The translations under genes were made by a program, and so were the position numbers. The notes below the pieces were generated by a model that searched no databases, was not told the origin of the DNA, and saw only the letters and a list, made by a program, of their open reading frames with translations. Below are positions 44,696-59,400 of a DNA stretch of 64,000 nt, piece after piece; position 1 is the stretch's first letter, and each line of letters begins with the position of its first letter. The stretch covers positions 25,581,930 to 25,645,929 of the forward strand of contig NC_086376.1 in the NCBI RefSeq assembly GCF_036588685.1. Direction: 5' to 3'. This stretch comes from Mytilus trossulus (Eukaryota; Mollusca; Bivalvia; Mytilida; Mytilidae).

Positions 44696-47600
44696 ATCTT
44701 AATAAATTTCCCATGAACAGGTGTTTTAAGATATTATGTGATAGCAGTGTTTGTGGAATATGGATTTACCAGGATGTTACGGTTTAAGTGAAGTATTTGA
44801 AAAATGTCGGAAGTGATCGATAATGTGTAACACGATTCGAAATAAATCAGATAAAAACGATAAAAACGATTACAAATGTTGAAACACACTTGGAACAACT
44901 GCTTTGTTAAAATTAAGACTTTATTTTAAGTTTCACATATGCATTCATTTAAAATCAAACATTTTTTTTGTTAAACAGTTGCAAAGTGATGAAAGATGGT
45001 TTAAAGCTCAAACATGTGTGTTCATTAATATGTACAAAATCTACGTGGTTGTTAGAAGACGTAAACTCATTTGTTCAGTTGTCAATACATTTTGTTTTAC
45101 AGGTTGCAAGGAATCGAACTGTTTAGAGGCATTTATCACCCTCATTACTTTTGTCCAGGATTGGCTATACTTTTTGTCCTTTTTATGTTTTAACGGCTAT
45201 TCAAATTTTGTAACACGTGTTAGATTTTCTTATTTAAAATGTATACATCTAAAATAGGGATCTCGTTTAATGCTGTCATTTACGTGTTTAGTAATTTTAA
45301 CATTATTGAATTGGATTTCTTCGAAATTTATTTAGCCTCAATCATGATTTGAGCGTCATAGATAAGTGAGTTTTTTTTTTATGAAACTTGCATCTATAGT
45401 ACAACTTTATTTACCTGATATCTTTAGTTAGATAGAAATACAAAATGAAATTGCCCTGCTTCCCCTCTGTTACACAGACAATATAGAGCCCAGTCAGTCA
45501 TGTTTGATTTTTTTATTCTATTGGTTTAAGTGTGCCCTTAAAATATTATACGGTTTACTCATTAAAACGTAATGAGGCAATTCATGTATAGGAAAATGTG
45601 ACGCAATAATGTCTGCAAGTAAATGTAGTATATGTAAATGGACGTAAATAAATTACAATGTAAAGTCAAGTGTCTGTTAATTAAATATCCAGTTAAACTA
45701 TCATTGTATTTAAAAGAATACAGAATGAAAACGAGCGTTTTATATGAGTGTTTGCACAATCAAAAATAACAAACCAAACAGCTTACAATGTTAACGTCAA
45801 AAAAGAGAAACTGCAACTACTGAAATTAAAGTTTTGACGATGCAATGTAAAGCCAGGTAAAAAGGCAGGATAAATATATCAAGATTTTACACGTGTATTA
45901 ACAAAACATACTTAATGATGTCATTTATGTAAGTCATACAATTATCATACTTTATTACGAAACGCATACATGTATTCAGTGGAATTTAAGTGTTCTATGC
46001 AGGATAAATATTCTTTTAACCATTTTTTTCAAATAATCATTGTAATGACATATGTTGTAACAATACGTTTTTTCTTCTTCTTCTAAATAACATTTTTTTT
46101 TTAAAACATGCGTTCAAGCGCTTTCCTAGATTTACCTTCATCAGGAACGTTCAAACTTAAATTTTTGAAAGCCAGGGATTTAAATATGCGTGTAAACGTT
46201 AATGCTATGATCTATAAAAAGGATCTAAAAAGAACTGCCAAATTCATTTTAGGTCATACAGGAACTTTAATTTGGTGACTATAAAAATATAAATAAAAAT
46301 ATGTTGACTATTTCATTCATCGTGAGAGCAGACCTGTATGCATCATATAGTTGTGTTCCTGCTAGGTAATGCACTGACATTTTTGTATAGGAATTTGATT
46401 TTGTTTATCAAGCTGTGTTAATGTGATATGATCATGTCACGTTCACCGATGACTTCAACTCGATTTAACGTAGGTATGGGGACAAACAAAACATCCAGCT
46501 CTACATCAATAATCCTTGCAATTCCTCAATTGATCCAAATACATAGACGTGTTTTTTTTAATGCGGACTATGTGACCTGGAACAGGAAGTACGGTATAAG
46601 ATAAAGTCTGATCACAAGTTGTTATAACAAATCATAGGATATTGCTCTGTAAAATAAAATTGAGAACAGAAATTTCAATTGAGTCAAAGAGACAACAACC
46701 CGACAAAAGAACAGAAAACAGTCAAATTAACATGTGTAGTATCGGTTTACTAGATACAGTAATATCTCACTTTGTGACAAACCAAATCAAATGAATGTAC
46801 TACTATATAATCCTTTTTGAAAACCATTTACGATACTAAACCAAGACATGGAAGTCTTGTGCATTAATTCATCTGTTGTGTGTTCTTAATGGGAGAATCC
46901 ATATTTATATTACGTGCAACAATTCCTACATTACTTCCTAGAAATAGAGGCAATTTCTAATTACTTGAATTCAAGACGGTTATAAATATCCTTGTATCAT
47001 GGATACTGACAGATTATATCCCAAAAGTGTCATAAAATATGTAAAATACAATCAAGAAAGAGAATTCGTTCATATCTTTCACTTTACTCGTATCGCTAAA
47101 TATTCTTTTCTTGAAAATTATCAGGTAATTTTTATTATACTACATGTTCTTTCAAAGTGACATCCATTTCTTGTCTTAACCTGCAATAACATTGTATAAA
47201 GGTTTTTTTTGGCATCTTATACATAAACTGAAAGAATGTGTCTTGTGAAGTAGTCCTCGATTACATATATCTACTGCATTTGTTATATTGTACCAAATTA
47301 GCAATATTATTATTTTCATGACAGATAAGATTTTGTTGAAACATACTAGTTAATATTTAATTTTTATAATAAAATGTTGTAGTAAATCTTTTTTTTTAAA
47401 GTACGTCTATGATTGTTTTTTTGTTTGTTTCAAGTTATGTATGTGTATGAATATATCTACTGATATGTTAAAATCTTCGTTTTCAGTACCAACGTTGTTT
47501 ATTATCTTACCTCCTATACATTTCCAGTAATATGATTGGTTAAAAGCGTCCACGTGAAGACCGTGTATATTCAATATTAGATTAGTAGGGAGGCGGGGCT

Positions 47601-47846
47601 TATTTCAATACACGGTTAGTAGTGGAGTTACGACTTTGGCACTGTTGGAATATTTAAAAGTATAACCGATTGTTGATAATAAATAGTTACTTTTACAAGA
47701 GTTTTTTAGTGTAGACCAATTGAAGAAGGTTCTTAAAATTGAACACTTGAACACTTTGATATAGAAATAAGAATATGTGTTATGATAGCAAATGAGACAA
47801 CTCTAGTCTAAATTCAACAAATAAAGATAGTCGGTAAGATGAATTC
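44696..47846. other. stretch without recognised gene
   Basis: A 117-codon plus-strand frame (44904-45257) has no family signature. 46105-46265 (GCGTTCAAGCGCTTTCCTAG, ATTTACCTTCATCAGGAACG, TTCATTTTAGGTCATACAGG) looks like a mussel repeat. 47540-47640 (GTGTATATTCAATATTAG, GGAGGCGGGGCTTATTTCAA) may be another. Confidence 0.4.
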
Positions 47847-47917
47847 GTTATATAGTGTGCAAGTGACCTAATATGGTATATACAGGGTCATATTAGGTCA
47901 CTACCACACTATGTAAC
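47847..47917. repeat. 29-bp-arm hairpin with 13-nt loop
   Basis: GTTATATAGTGTGCAAGTGA, CCTAATATG (47847-47875) pairs with CATATTAGGTCACTACCACA, CTATGTAAC (47889-47917), 26 of 29 positions complementary. No flanking duplication identified. Could be a small palindromic element or a transcript hairpin. Confidence 0.85.
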
Positions 47918-48644
47918 TAATAATATTGATTTAGTTTTCATTCATCTTAATGTATGATTGTGTTTTTTACAATTTAATTAAAGTTTAAACTGAAACAAAG
48001 ATTGATTAATAATGGCTGAACATATGATTTAAGTATAAATAGATTGCAAATGACGAATATACAATAGAAAAAGAAATTGGGTAGCCATCATACATAGCAG
48101 AAAGAAAATTAGATGCAAAAGACCAGAAATTTATTGTTGTTCTTCATCTAAAGGTCATATTGAGAATTTCAAAATGGAGCAAGAACATAATACGACCACC
48201 TTACTGCAAGTTTAAAGACGGCCCCAACCACCAGCTTGGGATTAATTATTTCCAAAAATGAAATGTAAGATGTAACACCAGCAAAACTGTTACAGGTGTC
48301 AAAACTGTCATACCACCAGTTAAAAGTCCCTATCTGTTCAACCAAATTTTACTATTTTTACAGCTTTCTGAATATTTTACCTTAAGTTTAACTTCATAGA
48401 AACCAGGTATACCCTGAATCCTACATGTATCAGCTTTCTACATGCCAATTTTCAACAGGTGTTTAAAATCATATAAAAAAGAAAAGGTGTTCTAAATAAA
48501 GGTACCACTAAAAATAACCCTGTTTTTTTGGAAATCTTAAATTAGTATACTATGGAGTGCATTAATCTTCAATTTTGAATGCAAACACATAAACAAGTAA
48601 ATTTTAGCACAAAATGGTCTTAATATATTTCTAATTAATTAATC
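47918..48644. other. stretch without recognised gene
   Basis: No feature recognised. Confidence 0.35.
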
Positions 48645-48785
48645 CACCTGTACCAAGTCAGGAATATGACAGTTGTTATCCATTCGTTTGATGTGTTTGG
48701 ACTTTTGATTTTACCTTTTGACTTTGGATTTTCCTTTTTGAATTTTCCTTGGAGTTCAGTATTTTTGTGTTTTTACTTTTTTCTC
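48645..48785 (+). repeat. dispersed repeat family C, forward copy
   Basis: CACCTGTACCAAGTCAGGAA, TATCCATTCGTTTGATGTGT and CTTGGAGTTCAGTATTTTTG. Confidence 0.8.
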
Positions 48786-51700
48786 TATCACCAAAAGTTT
48801 CATTTTTGTCAATTTGTCGGTTAGTTTAATTAAAAAATTACATCAAATGCACTATTTTTTGTCCGAGTAGGCCTACTTTCACATACGTTCTAAATTTGAG
48901 AGAGTAATTGGTGGTATGACACCTAAAGGTCACAAATCTTTACAGTCAGTGTAAAAAGCCCGACATTATTAATATGAAACAATTCAAAAGAGAAAATTAA
49001 CGGCACATTTCACAACAAAACAAAATCAAACGGTAAAAATGTAGTGCTTACTTGAAAACAAAAGGGACGTAGTACCCTAGACCCAGATTAAGAACCTAAA
49101 TATAATCGATGTGGTTCTGTCAAAACGAAAACCAACAAAGGCGCGCTGTGACTTTAACGAGTTGAAGAACACATACAGTATACAGCCGATGTGTTTTTGA
49201 CCAGATATATCTTGTCACGTTTCTTTTACGAGTATCCACAAAAATGTTTTCGTCAAAATTCTCGTTAATATATAGCCTATATTTCTGTGATCATTTACAA
49301 GCAACATTATTTACGCATCAAGCAAACTAAAACTTATCATTTATGATTTGTTCTTAATTGTTCGATAACCATCTTTATTTTGATACAGTATTGCAATGTT
49401 GATATTTCTGAACTACACATAGATATCTAATTGCTTTTTTATGTTTCTCTTTGATAAATGATAAAACCTGTATAAAATGAGTTCAATCATTATGTCAAGA
49501 TGAAAATCTTATAGTTTGATTATTTTTATCCCACGATATTTAGTTTGTCATTATGAGTATGTTACAAACCAAATAAAATGCATTACGTTTATTGCTAATG
49601 TAGTTATTATAACTTAAGTTTGCCATTGAAGGTACATTGTAAACAGAACCAAACTGTGCTTACAAAATTAACTTGACAGGGCAGCCTTGGTAAACCTTTC
49701 TAAAAATCTAAAATTAAATCCCGGTCGTCATAAGATGGAGCATAAGTATAATGTAAGCCTTCCTGGAACAATTCTTTTCATTCAACCCTCGTTTGTTTAG
49801 AGGGGTAAGACTTGTTGCTTAATCTTTTGTTTTATTTACAAATTGTTGTCTTTTCATCTTCATTATTTTGGGTACGGCGTTATAATTTTTTCTTTGGTAT
49901 TCGGTTAATAATTCCCGTCTGAAAAAGCAGATCTAACAATACGAATATAATTTTTTGTCAACGAGATTTTATAAAAATACATGCTGTAGCTGAAGGTAGT
50001 TTTGCAGCGTAAAATGAAAAGTGATACGCGTCAATGAGCATCATCTTTAGTGAGAATGAGACACATTAAGTACCTTCATTCAATAGTGAAAATTCTGTAG
50101 TCTTAATGGTCATTAAAAATGAACAGCTCTGAAAAGACTGAGCAATAAATTTCATAACGTCATTTTCATTTTTTCAGTGAATTTTTAGGCGTATCCACTG
50201 CGGTAAATTTGTTACTGTTCGGACCATTCGCTTGTAGTCAATCATGATCGGTGCAATTGATGTTCACACTGTTCAGTAGTTGTTATAATATACCTATACC
50301 TGGTGTAGATTTAAAAAAAAATGTTATGACTAAGATTGATCGTCATAAAAAATTCAGTATACCTACGTTCAATCATAGCCGTAAGGTTTTTTTTCGAAAT
50401 CGACCTCTGCACAGATCATAAAAAAATACTCAGCAGTCAAATTTTCTGACAGCGTTAAATTTACAACAGTCAATTAATATGAAAACACTCAAATGATTTA
50501 CTAAAATATTGTTCCGGTTTTTCAGATGCTGTTAAGATCTAAGCTACCGTGTTATACTATCATTTGTTTCCCTATGATGTCTGATCATTTTGGAATACTC
50601 ATTTGGTAAAAGTAACGTCGTGACGGCAACCAGATAACCCCTTCTAACATCGTATTGCATCTTATTTCATTCGCAGTTTCTCAAATAAGATGTTGAAATT
50701 GTTTAATCGAATAACTAAATAAGAACTATTGTCTAGGCAACTTTATTCTGTGAAAAAATCTTTTTTCATATGTAAGTCAATAATAAATTGAAAGGGGCAT
50801 GCTTCCCTGTAGTTTTTCGAGTGCGCTGGTGCATAAGTAAAAATCATATGTTTCAATACTGCAATATAAAGATGCATTTATGTATTTGTACAAACTTTAG
50901 TATGACTAAGGATCGGATAAACGTCACAAATATCATATAGAAGACTGTACCGTAATATACAGGAGGATATGCAATCGACTAGCAACTGGACATTTAAAAG
51001 TTATCAATCGTCATCATATCAGTTAATGTGTTAAATGTCCTATACCAAGTCAGAAATATGGTAGTTGTTATCTAAAAGATTCTGTGTTTGTTGCATTCGT
51101 GTCTGATGTTTTGCACTACAATGTTTCTGTTGTTCTGTTGTTTTTCTCGATTTTAGTTTATTACCAGGATTTGTTTTTCACAACCGATTTATGATTTTTG
51201 AACAGCGGTATACTACTGTTGGCTTCATTAATAAAAAAAAAAAGTTGAGTCTACTTTTATAACAATATATTTAATGATGTGTTTTACCCAAGATGCATAT
51301 TCCGTTTTCATTCAACTCATTGCAGTCAGTATACACAAAAGTAAATAACCCTTCATTCATATTCAGGCTCATAAATGTTATTGTAGACAACTAAGAGAAA
51401 AGAAATGTAATACAATAGTGTATAGAATTCTCAGTTTTGGGTTTGCAATATAGTATACTCAACCTGCCTCCCTCATGGCATTAAATCTAATTTGTTAGTA
51501 AAAAGAATTTAATCAATTTTATGTAAAATCTTAATGTCTAAATTCCTCTGTGGCGTCGGTATTTGATGAGCTGGGTCATCTGTTGTAGTCATTTGAAAGA
51601 AGAACAGCTTAAACCTTTTTGTTTACCCAGACAAGTTTAAATTGGCCAAATCAATTATCTTAGTCCAATTTCCCTCAAATTAAGCCAATATATCCTGCAA

Positions 51701-52925
51701 GTGTTTGGAGCGAGTGTTGTCTTTACCTACAATAATATGACCTTGATGGTTAATTACCGTTATTAAGGAATTTAAATTGGAAACCATAATCTTTTGAGGA
51801 ATGGTTCTGACTAAATGTGACTTTATCTTACCCAAAAGCTTTGATTTAACACAAATATTACGGTCATGATGACATACGTTTAAAGAGGCATCCAGCTTGC
51901 TGCTTAATTCTCACAGAAATTGGTTCTTAACTGTAAAACAACAGCAGAAATCGGCACACTAATAAGTTTTTTAAAGTTTTATTTACCCTTCTGTAGCCAT
52001 TGTTGTACGAATTTTTCAAACACCAATTGTATCAAAACTACAGATATAATGAATAAAAGAGACAGGCCATTTTGAACATATACTAGGGGGAAACTTGATG
52101 CAAAGCATTATTATTTACTGTTGCCTTGCATTTAATATAAAAAGAGTACTTTGTGGTAAATAAATCAAGATTTTTATAGAAAATCCAAAGCCTTTAATAC
52201 AGAGATTTTTGTTATAAAATTTGAAACATAGATTACTCACTTGCTTTTCTATGATGTGCTAGTGTTTATTTTCTGCAAAAAAATCTGTATAACCTGCAAA
52301 TTCCAAAATACCTCGTGCTGAGTCACTAAAGTCGAGCGCACCCTAAAAGGTGTACTTGATTTGGTCCATATTTGTATTTGTTCTAATCGATAACTACATT
52401 AATAAACTTATTTTAAGTAAATCAATGCTAGCACTGCATGCAATAATCCTATATCTATCGGTCATCAAATTGCCAAATATGATAGAACAAGGAGAAAGGC
52501 TGTGGATTTTCTATAAAATGTCCATATGTAAAGCATTAAAGCTACACAAGGGTACATAATCCTTAATCTTTTCTTAATCTGCCATGTGTAATTAGTCCAT
52601 TCGTTTTACAGAATCATCAATAAAATAACTAAAATTAAATCGCGACTGAAACATACGCATCTTTCTACAAGTTGTAAATTAATCAAGTAGGGAAATTCAA
52701 ATATCTAACATCAACACTAAATTTTACCTATGATATATCATACGCAAAGAACCTCTGTTAAATGGTTATCTCATTACAACTTATACTACTTATACTTATA
52801 TCACAGATATACGAAACAATTAAAAGGTTAGAAATATTGAAATTATGTTACTTATCATGATGATATTCAACTAAACATTCATATGAAAGAAGAACTGAAA
52901 GGCAATATGACATTAGTAAGTTGCT
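48786..52925. other. no recognised gene; C and D repeat fragments
   Basis: 51035-51240 carries a short family C piece (CCTATACCAAGTCAGAAATA) followed by a reverse family D copy (CGATTTATGATTTTTGAACA, GCGGTATACTACTGTTGGCT). The rest shows no exon. 52264-52269 (TTTATT, AATAAA on the minus strand) is a possible polyadenylation signal for the receptor gene, about 660 bp past its stop. Confidence 0.4.
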
Positions 52926-53479
52926 TTAAACTTTTGGTTTCATCATTGGCTGGATGATTAAAATGGCAATAGATGATAATGTTGTTGCTGATAAAAATAA
53001 CCAAAATAATATTCGATCCATAGTTAAAGCAACGAATCGCCAATCGTTCACTATACACTGATGTCTATCTTCATAATCTTGTTTATCAATTAAAAGTTTT
53101 AAATGATTTGTAATGCGCTCCTGTGTATTGTCAACTTCTACTTCCGATGCTATTTTTTCGTGAACATGATTGGCGTCCTTCTCAGTACTGTAGTTACCAT
53201 TGTTACGAAAGTTAGGAATACTTCCATTGCAATTATTTCCTGTAATGTCCTCGTAAAACTGCGCTAGATAAATATCATTTTGTGGATAGTGACAATGAAG
53301 TCCATTCAACGGTCTCGGAGGTCGCAAACACATAATCTTTCCAAGAAAATTGAAGCAGATTATTCGAAGCCATTTTGGAACTGGTCTTTGGTGTGGTCCA
53401 ACATGGTGTAACTGAAGAACAAACACTGTAAGAATGATAGACATGGAGGTCATTCCCATTGTGCAGGTCAAATATATTC
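52926..53479 (-). CDS. nAChR last exon, 554 bp (TM3, cytoplasmic loop, TM4)
   Basis: Acceptor ACATATTTCAG. Begins [20 protein letters not shown] and continues [19 protein letters not shown], typical after TM3. The loop between TM3 and TM4 is short (roughly 120 residues), acidic in part ([10 protein letters not shown]). TM4 is about [20 protein letters not shown]. Stop TAA at 52928-52926. Confidence 0.95.
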
Positions 53480-56400
53480 CTGAAATATGTTTAAAACAAT
53501 ATTGAAATGAAGCAATGAAATTTGAAGAAAATATAACATAGACCATATCAGATTTAATTTAAATTGAAATTATATTAAAATGTGTTGACTGCAGTTCTGT
53601 GTACTATAATACCAGTGCTAACTAGCGTATACTATAAAAAAAAAACTAAGTCCAATCAATCTTCAATATGAAGAAATGATGAAAACATAATATTAAGCGA
53701 AATGAGTGAAAAAGATAACAACAAAATATTTTAATACGATCAAGAAAACTCAAAAACATAAAATTATTATGTTTAGATACGACCCAGACATGTAAAAAAA
53801 CCCGAAAGGAGCCCTAAACGATTAAAAAGCACAAGGGTGGTCTATTTAAAACTAAAACGTGTTTCCGTTGATTTCGTCTTTAGCATTTAGGACTTATCTA
53901 ACAGTCATTATGTTTACTGAACAAATTGTATAATGAATACTAGTGCAAGTTAATATGAAATTGGAAAACAAATTACGATTTCACTTGCTGAATATATTTT
54001 ATATACATTTTGAATTAAAACAAACGCAAAGGGTAATTATAAAATCAAGAACCAGGAGGAGAAGATCTTAGAAAACATAGCAAAAAAATCATTATCGCGT
54101 TTATCATATTTAAAAAGCAATTCAAATCATGCAAATTATAACAATACTTTAAAGTGTATAATAGTTCTATTTATCGATTGATGAATTATAATACCATTCT
54201 TTTTGATATCAGGCATTTAAGTTTTTGAATGGCTTTAAGATGGCCTTTTTATACACGGAATTATGTTCAAAATTTCCTACTCGTGAGGAAAAAGTTCATA
54301 TATCTAGGTGTGGCAAATTTTAATTATTTGTATTTTGTTGATGTATACAGGCTAGATGTACGCCATCTAAAAAAAACAGGATAGTTTTATAGATAAAACC
54401 ATAAAGGTCTCGTGTTAACATGGACGTAGGTTCGACCTCTGATTGATTCAAATGAGTCTTAGAAATGATAATTGCTGCTCATTATATAAGGGCTAGGAAT
54501 TAAGGAGCAAGAGAAAAGCGTTGTAGTCTCAGAGTTTGAATGATGGGTTCGAAAACTAGCTGGCGTGGTTGTTTTGTTAACTATGACATTCAAAATCGAA
54601 GTCTTCATGTCGGATTAGTACAACACAAGGATCATATTTCTGGTATTTTAACATATCCACGTCCTGATAAACATGTAATAACTGATGAATCAGTCCATTA
54701 CATTTGTAGCTTAAATTAAAGCTTTATATTAATATTTCTCAGGTTACCTTAAATGCACTTGGATGAAACCATTGATTCACATTTTTTGGGGCTCCTCTTA
54801 TTCATAAATCGTAATTATTATGAAACCACATCATTCGTATATTCAAGGTATATAGAAGCATGGAGTTCATTATCACTGAACTAGTATATATTTGTTAAAT
54901 GGCAAGCTGAAGGACGCCTCCGGTGCGGGAATATCTCGCTACATTGAAGACCTGTTAGTGACCTTCTGCTGTTGTGTTTTTTTCTATGGTCGGGTTGTTG
55001 TCTCTTTGACACAATCCCCATTTCCATTTTTTTTAATTTTATTGTTTGTTTATTTGTTTTGGTGTATTCATTCAAAGAAAACTGTAAATAGTTATGTAAA
55101 CCCGTTCTTAAAGTCAAATTTTTAAACCTTTATTTGTCAGAAGTAAAATCGTTATTTTCCTTGTTATTGTGATTTTTATTGTGCAGCTCAAATAGAGTAC
55201 TCTCGTCAAAAGCAAATTTGTTATAAAAAGTTAAAATAACCCGAATTGATCATACTCAACAAAATATGTACTCTTGATTTTTTTTTTAAAACTTACCAAT
55301 TAATGGAACAAACTCAGATGTTGCTGGCATATTTTCTGCAATAAGTAACATGAATACAGAAAACGCCAAAAGAACGGTTATTCCAAGCGTAATTTTCTCT
55401 CCTGAATCTGGTGGCAACCAAAAACCTAACAAACTCAGTATAGACAGCCACAAACAAGGAAATATTATATTAAATAAATAGTATAATGTTTTTCGACGTA
55501 TAACTATAGTAAATGTAACGTCCGGATACGGTACCGGACAACATGCGTAGTATACTTCATTTCGGACAACTCGTATATCAAGAAGTTCCCATTCTCCGCT
55601 GTACACATAGTTAGATAAATCTACAAAGGTTGAACGGTTTGTTAAATCAACCTGAAATCCATCATAAGTCCACGATCCAAATTTCATTACACATGTTTGA
55701 TCGTCAAAAGGGAAAAATGTTATATCAATTTTACATGAACTTCTAAATTTTGCAGGCGGTGGCCAGAAAACTGTTCCATTACACGATACCATAGCTTTAC
55801 TCTGCATGTAACCTGAGGTGAAGTCGTCAGCACTGAAATGTAAAACTGAAATTGGTAATGGGTAAGACAGCAACTCAAACACACTATTGTAAGAAAAACA
55901 TTTTAAAGAATTTATTGACTCGATCGACCCAGAAGCCAAATAGAGGCAAATGAATGTTATATATATATTATATTTATTTATCAATAAACTTCATCAAAAA
56001 CCCAGATCACTTATATCTTAAAATAATGCACTGAACAGTATGTCCATACTAGTATCTCATCGACATTTAAAGAACGATTTTTCCATGTGTATTAAATCAT
56101 ATTCATGTCATCCTGATATGTGTACTTAGTATCACATATTTGTTAAAACAAAACAATCTGTTTTCCCTGGGTCAAATGATCGGCTGATGTTGGGCTAATT
56201 TTGTTTTTAATGTAAAGCCACACCAGCCCTCATCGACTCTATTCTGGTTTTTGAGATTCATTCAGAATCTTTTAGACTTGATAAACTGAAGCTTGTCCTG
56301 CAACCAGTACGATTTGTAAAACTGTTTGAACAATGCAACAATACAAATAAGTCTCTTATGTTCAATTCTGTATCATTTTTAAAATGGCATCCTATGTTAT

Positions 56401-59400
56401 GACGTAGTTGCTTGAAAGTATGATAAAATTTAGAGCTGATCAGGTCTGATTACGGATATTATTGATTAATCGTTGGAACGTTAATAAGATGACGAGGTTG
56501 TTGGAGTTTAAGAATGAATAAATAGATGAAAAAATGAAAAATCTTTATTCAATTGTTTAATTTTTGTTTTCTCGATTTAACTTTCAAAGGCTTAATATGT
56601 TTTTGATAGATAAATCATTACATTTAATTTTCTAAATCAGCCCTCATTTTATCTTTTGGTTCATATCGGTCCATATCTGGATAGTAGGCTAGTTGTCTCA
56701 GTTGCTATCATTACTCATCTTCTTATATGTATATTAAGTATTATAGTTTGCTCAATCCAAATAAATGAAGTTCATGACAAAGAGAGAAATAAACGGTATT
56801 ATGATGATTAAAATTGTTAGAATGTTGATGGCGATACGTAACAGATCCGACGGATGTATTTGTCTTTCACATTAGGTTGTGTAATTTAGTTTTGTATCAT
56901 GACTTGACATTAGTAATAAATAGAACAAACAACTTAACTTAAGTCAGAAAAGAAAAATACTGTGTTCCTCTTTATCGTAGAAAATCGAATTTATGAATGA
57001 TTTTTTATTACCAAGAACTAATAATATACTTATAAAGACAATTAGTATTTATAAGTTACAGTGCATGTGTGAACATATTTACATTAACCAGACAAAGAGG
57101 CATTCACATTAACAGTTTCAATGTATCGACGAAGTGTTCTAATGCTATTTTATTACTTGAGGAAAACAGTTTACATAATTTTAAGGTGTGTCAATTTTTC
57201 TTTCGAAATTCTAACAACTATTTTCTTTTATTATCTTATGATTTACACGACAAAATATAATGATACTCGTCACCAATTTCTTTATTTCACCCTAGCCATA
57301 AGAAAAGACACACTTATGTCATATCCGTGTCTCAACTAGTAAATAGTGACTTTCACATCTAAAATTTAAATGGAAGATTTGTAAATATTACTCTTTAAAA
57401 TTTCTTTTTAATATATTATAACATATGTTTGTAAAGGTGTAAAATTTTCAGTAAATTCCTGTATAAACTGGTCTTTCAGTCCTTCACATTTACAATCAAG
57501 ACAGCAGACAAATAACCTTACTGATTCCAAGTATTTGAAATCAAACAATTGTCTAATATGTGGGGTTTATTTTATATACAAACATAGCAATTAACACTCA
57601 AATCTATAATTATTCGAAGAAATAAACAAAAAACTTGTATAAGAAAGAAGAGTTAGTATTTTTTACAATGTTAAAGACGACATGAAAATGGTACCATACG
57701 AACTTTGGCATGAATTGAAATTGGGTATCTACCAGTTATCTCTGTATACCATGATGTTTGAAGTCGCATATTTTATAAATAGTATAAACTTACAAAATCG
57801 AAAATATATTTCAAAGTTCAGGAAACCCACAATTTCCACACCCTTACCAGAGTTTATATCTGTAAATTAGTTTTATTGAATATATCTAATTGATCGAAAA
57901 AAGTAAACTCACACAAATTCTGAACTCCAAGAAAAATTCAAAAAGGAAAGTCCCAAATCAAATGGCAAAATTAAAAGTTCAAACTCATCAAACGAATGGA
58001 TAACAATTGACATTCAAAAGGGTTTTTGTTATACGTTTTTGAACGCAAGTTGAATCAAAATAGTATAATTAAGATAACGAAGATTCATCGATCGAACGAA
58101 CGGAACAGTTTTGTTAGTTCTATAACATTCAAAGTATGGATTGCACAATTTATTACTACATGTATAAACTTGTATGCTAACAAAACATCTGCAGGTTTTA
58201 GCTGTATAAATATATATTGATTCATTTTAAGTTTGCGTGTAAAATTAATCATTGCCCGATGAAAAAAAACATTTTTATCAAACCTTACATAATGTCATTC
58301 TGAACAAATAAAGAGGATAATTTATTGCATAAGGGTATTGGAAGAAACGTTTGGACTAAACAAGAATGACAAATTATACAGCTACAATGTAAAAGCTAGA
58401 AATTCAAGTTTGCGTAATCAGAAACACTGACAGTTCCAAAGACAACTAGTCATTTTAGAGTTAAACGATTTATCTTCAAACGTATGTTTTTTTTCTGAAT
58501 TAACAGGCATTACTCTATTTTCTGCGTATATGTTTTAGATCACTTGACCCGCAGGGCGAATTTGAGACATTAGTATCACTAAGCGACGGTTGTTTATCGA
58601 CCTTGAACTTAAAATCTAATAATTTCGTCTGAAATTACATAGCAAAAGCGACCAACTTTGGCAAAGTTAACATCAAAGAATTAAGTTATAAAAAGTGTCA
58701 ATATGGCATTTTTTTCTGAAAATACAGCACAGTGGTTAAATGCTTGTATTTTGATAATATACCTTGTAGAAAAATCCTTATATGAGTTTTTGCCTAAAAA
58801 AATTCAATTTACTCATCATCGGACCTTTTGCCTATATTTTGTTTTACTTTTGCAGCCGAAATAATCATATTTCTGGGCATGTGTTCGTCTGTGTGAATTG
58901 TATAAATATGAATTTCCAAGTGCGATAAGGACAGGAATCATACATTTGGTGCCTTGTGAAGGGAGAATAATACGCTTTCAGTACGTATGAACACTTCAAA
59001 TAACTCGTTAAGAAGTCAACAATTATTTCCATATCCAAGATTCTCTTCTATAACCATGGTAGTCTCAATTTGCCGACTATTCTGACCCGACCCTTTTTAA
59101 TCCATATGATATATTTATTTCATTTTCAAAGTCAATGTTCAGTCATAGGTTTATAAAACCCCTTCATGATTTGGAATTATAAAGCCACGTCCAGTTGGAA
59201 TAGAAATACATGTGTAGGCAAAATAATTCTTTATTTGCAGGTTATCAAACACTTGAACCATTTTACATTAGAAAATACCTGTACCAAGTCAAGATTATGA
59301 CAGTTGTTAACCATTCGTTTGATGTATTTGAGCTTTTGATTTTGCCATTTGATTAGATACTTTCCGTTTTCAATTTCCCTCGGAGTTTAGTATTTTTGTG

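Noticed and set aside
44904..45257. 117-codon plus-strand open frame
   Set aside because: Hydrophobic Phe/Leu/Tyr composition from T-rich DNA, no motif, no splice partners.
54400..54570. tRNA B-box-like words (AGGTTCGACCTC, GGGTTCGAAAAC)
   Set aside because: No matching A box at the right distance and no cloverleaf stems; not a tRNA, and a SINE origin cannot be shown.
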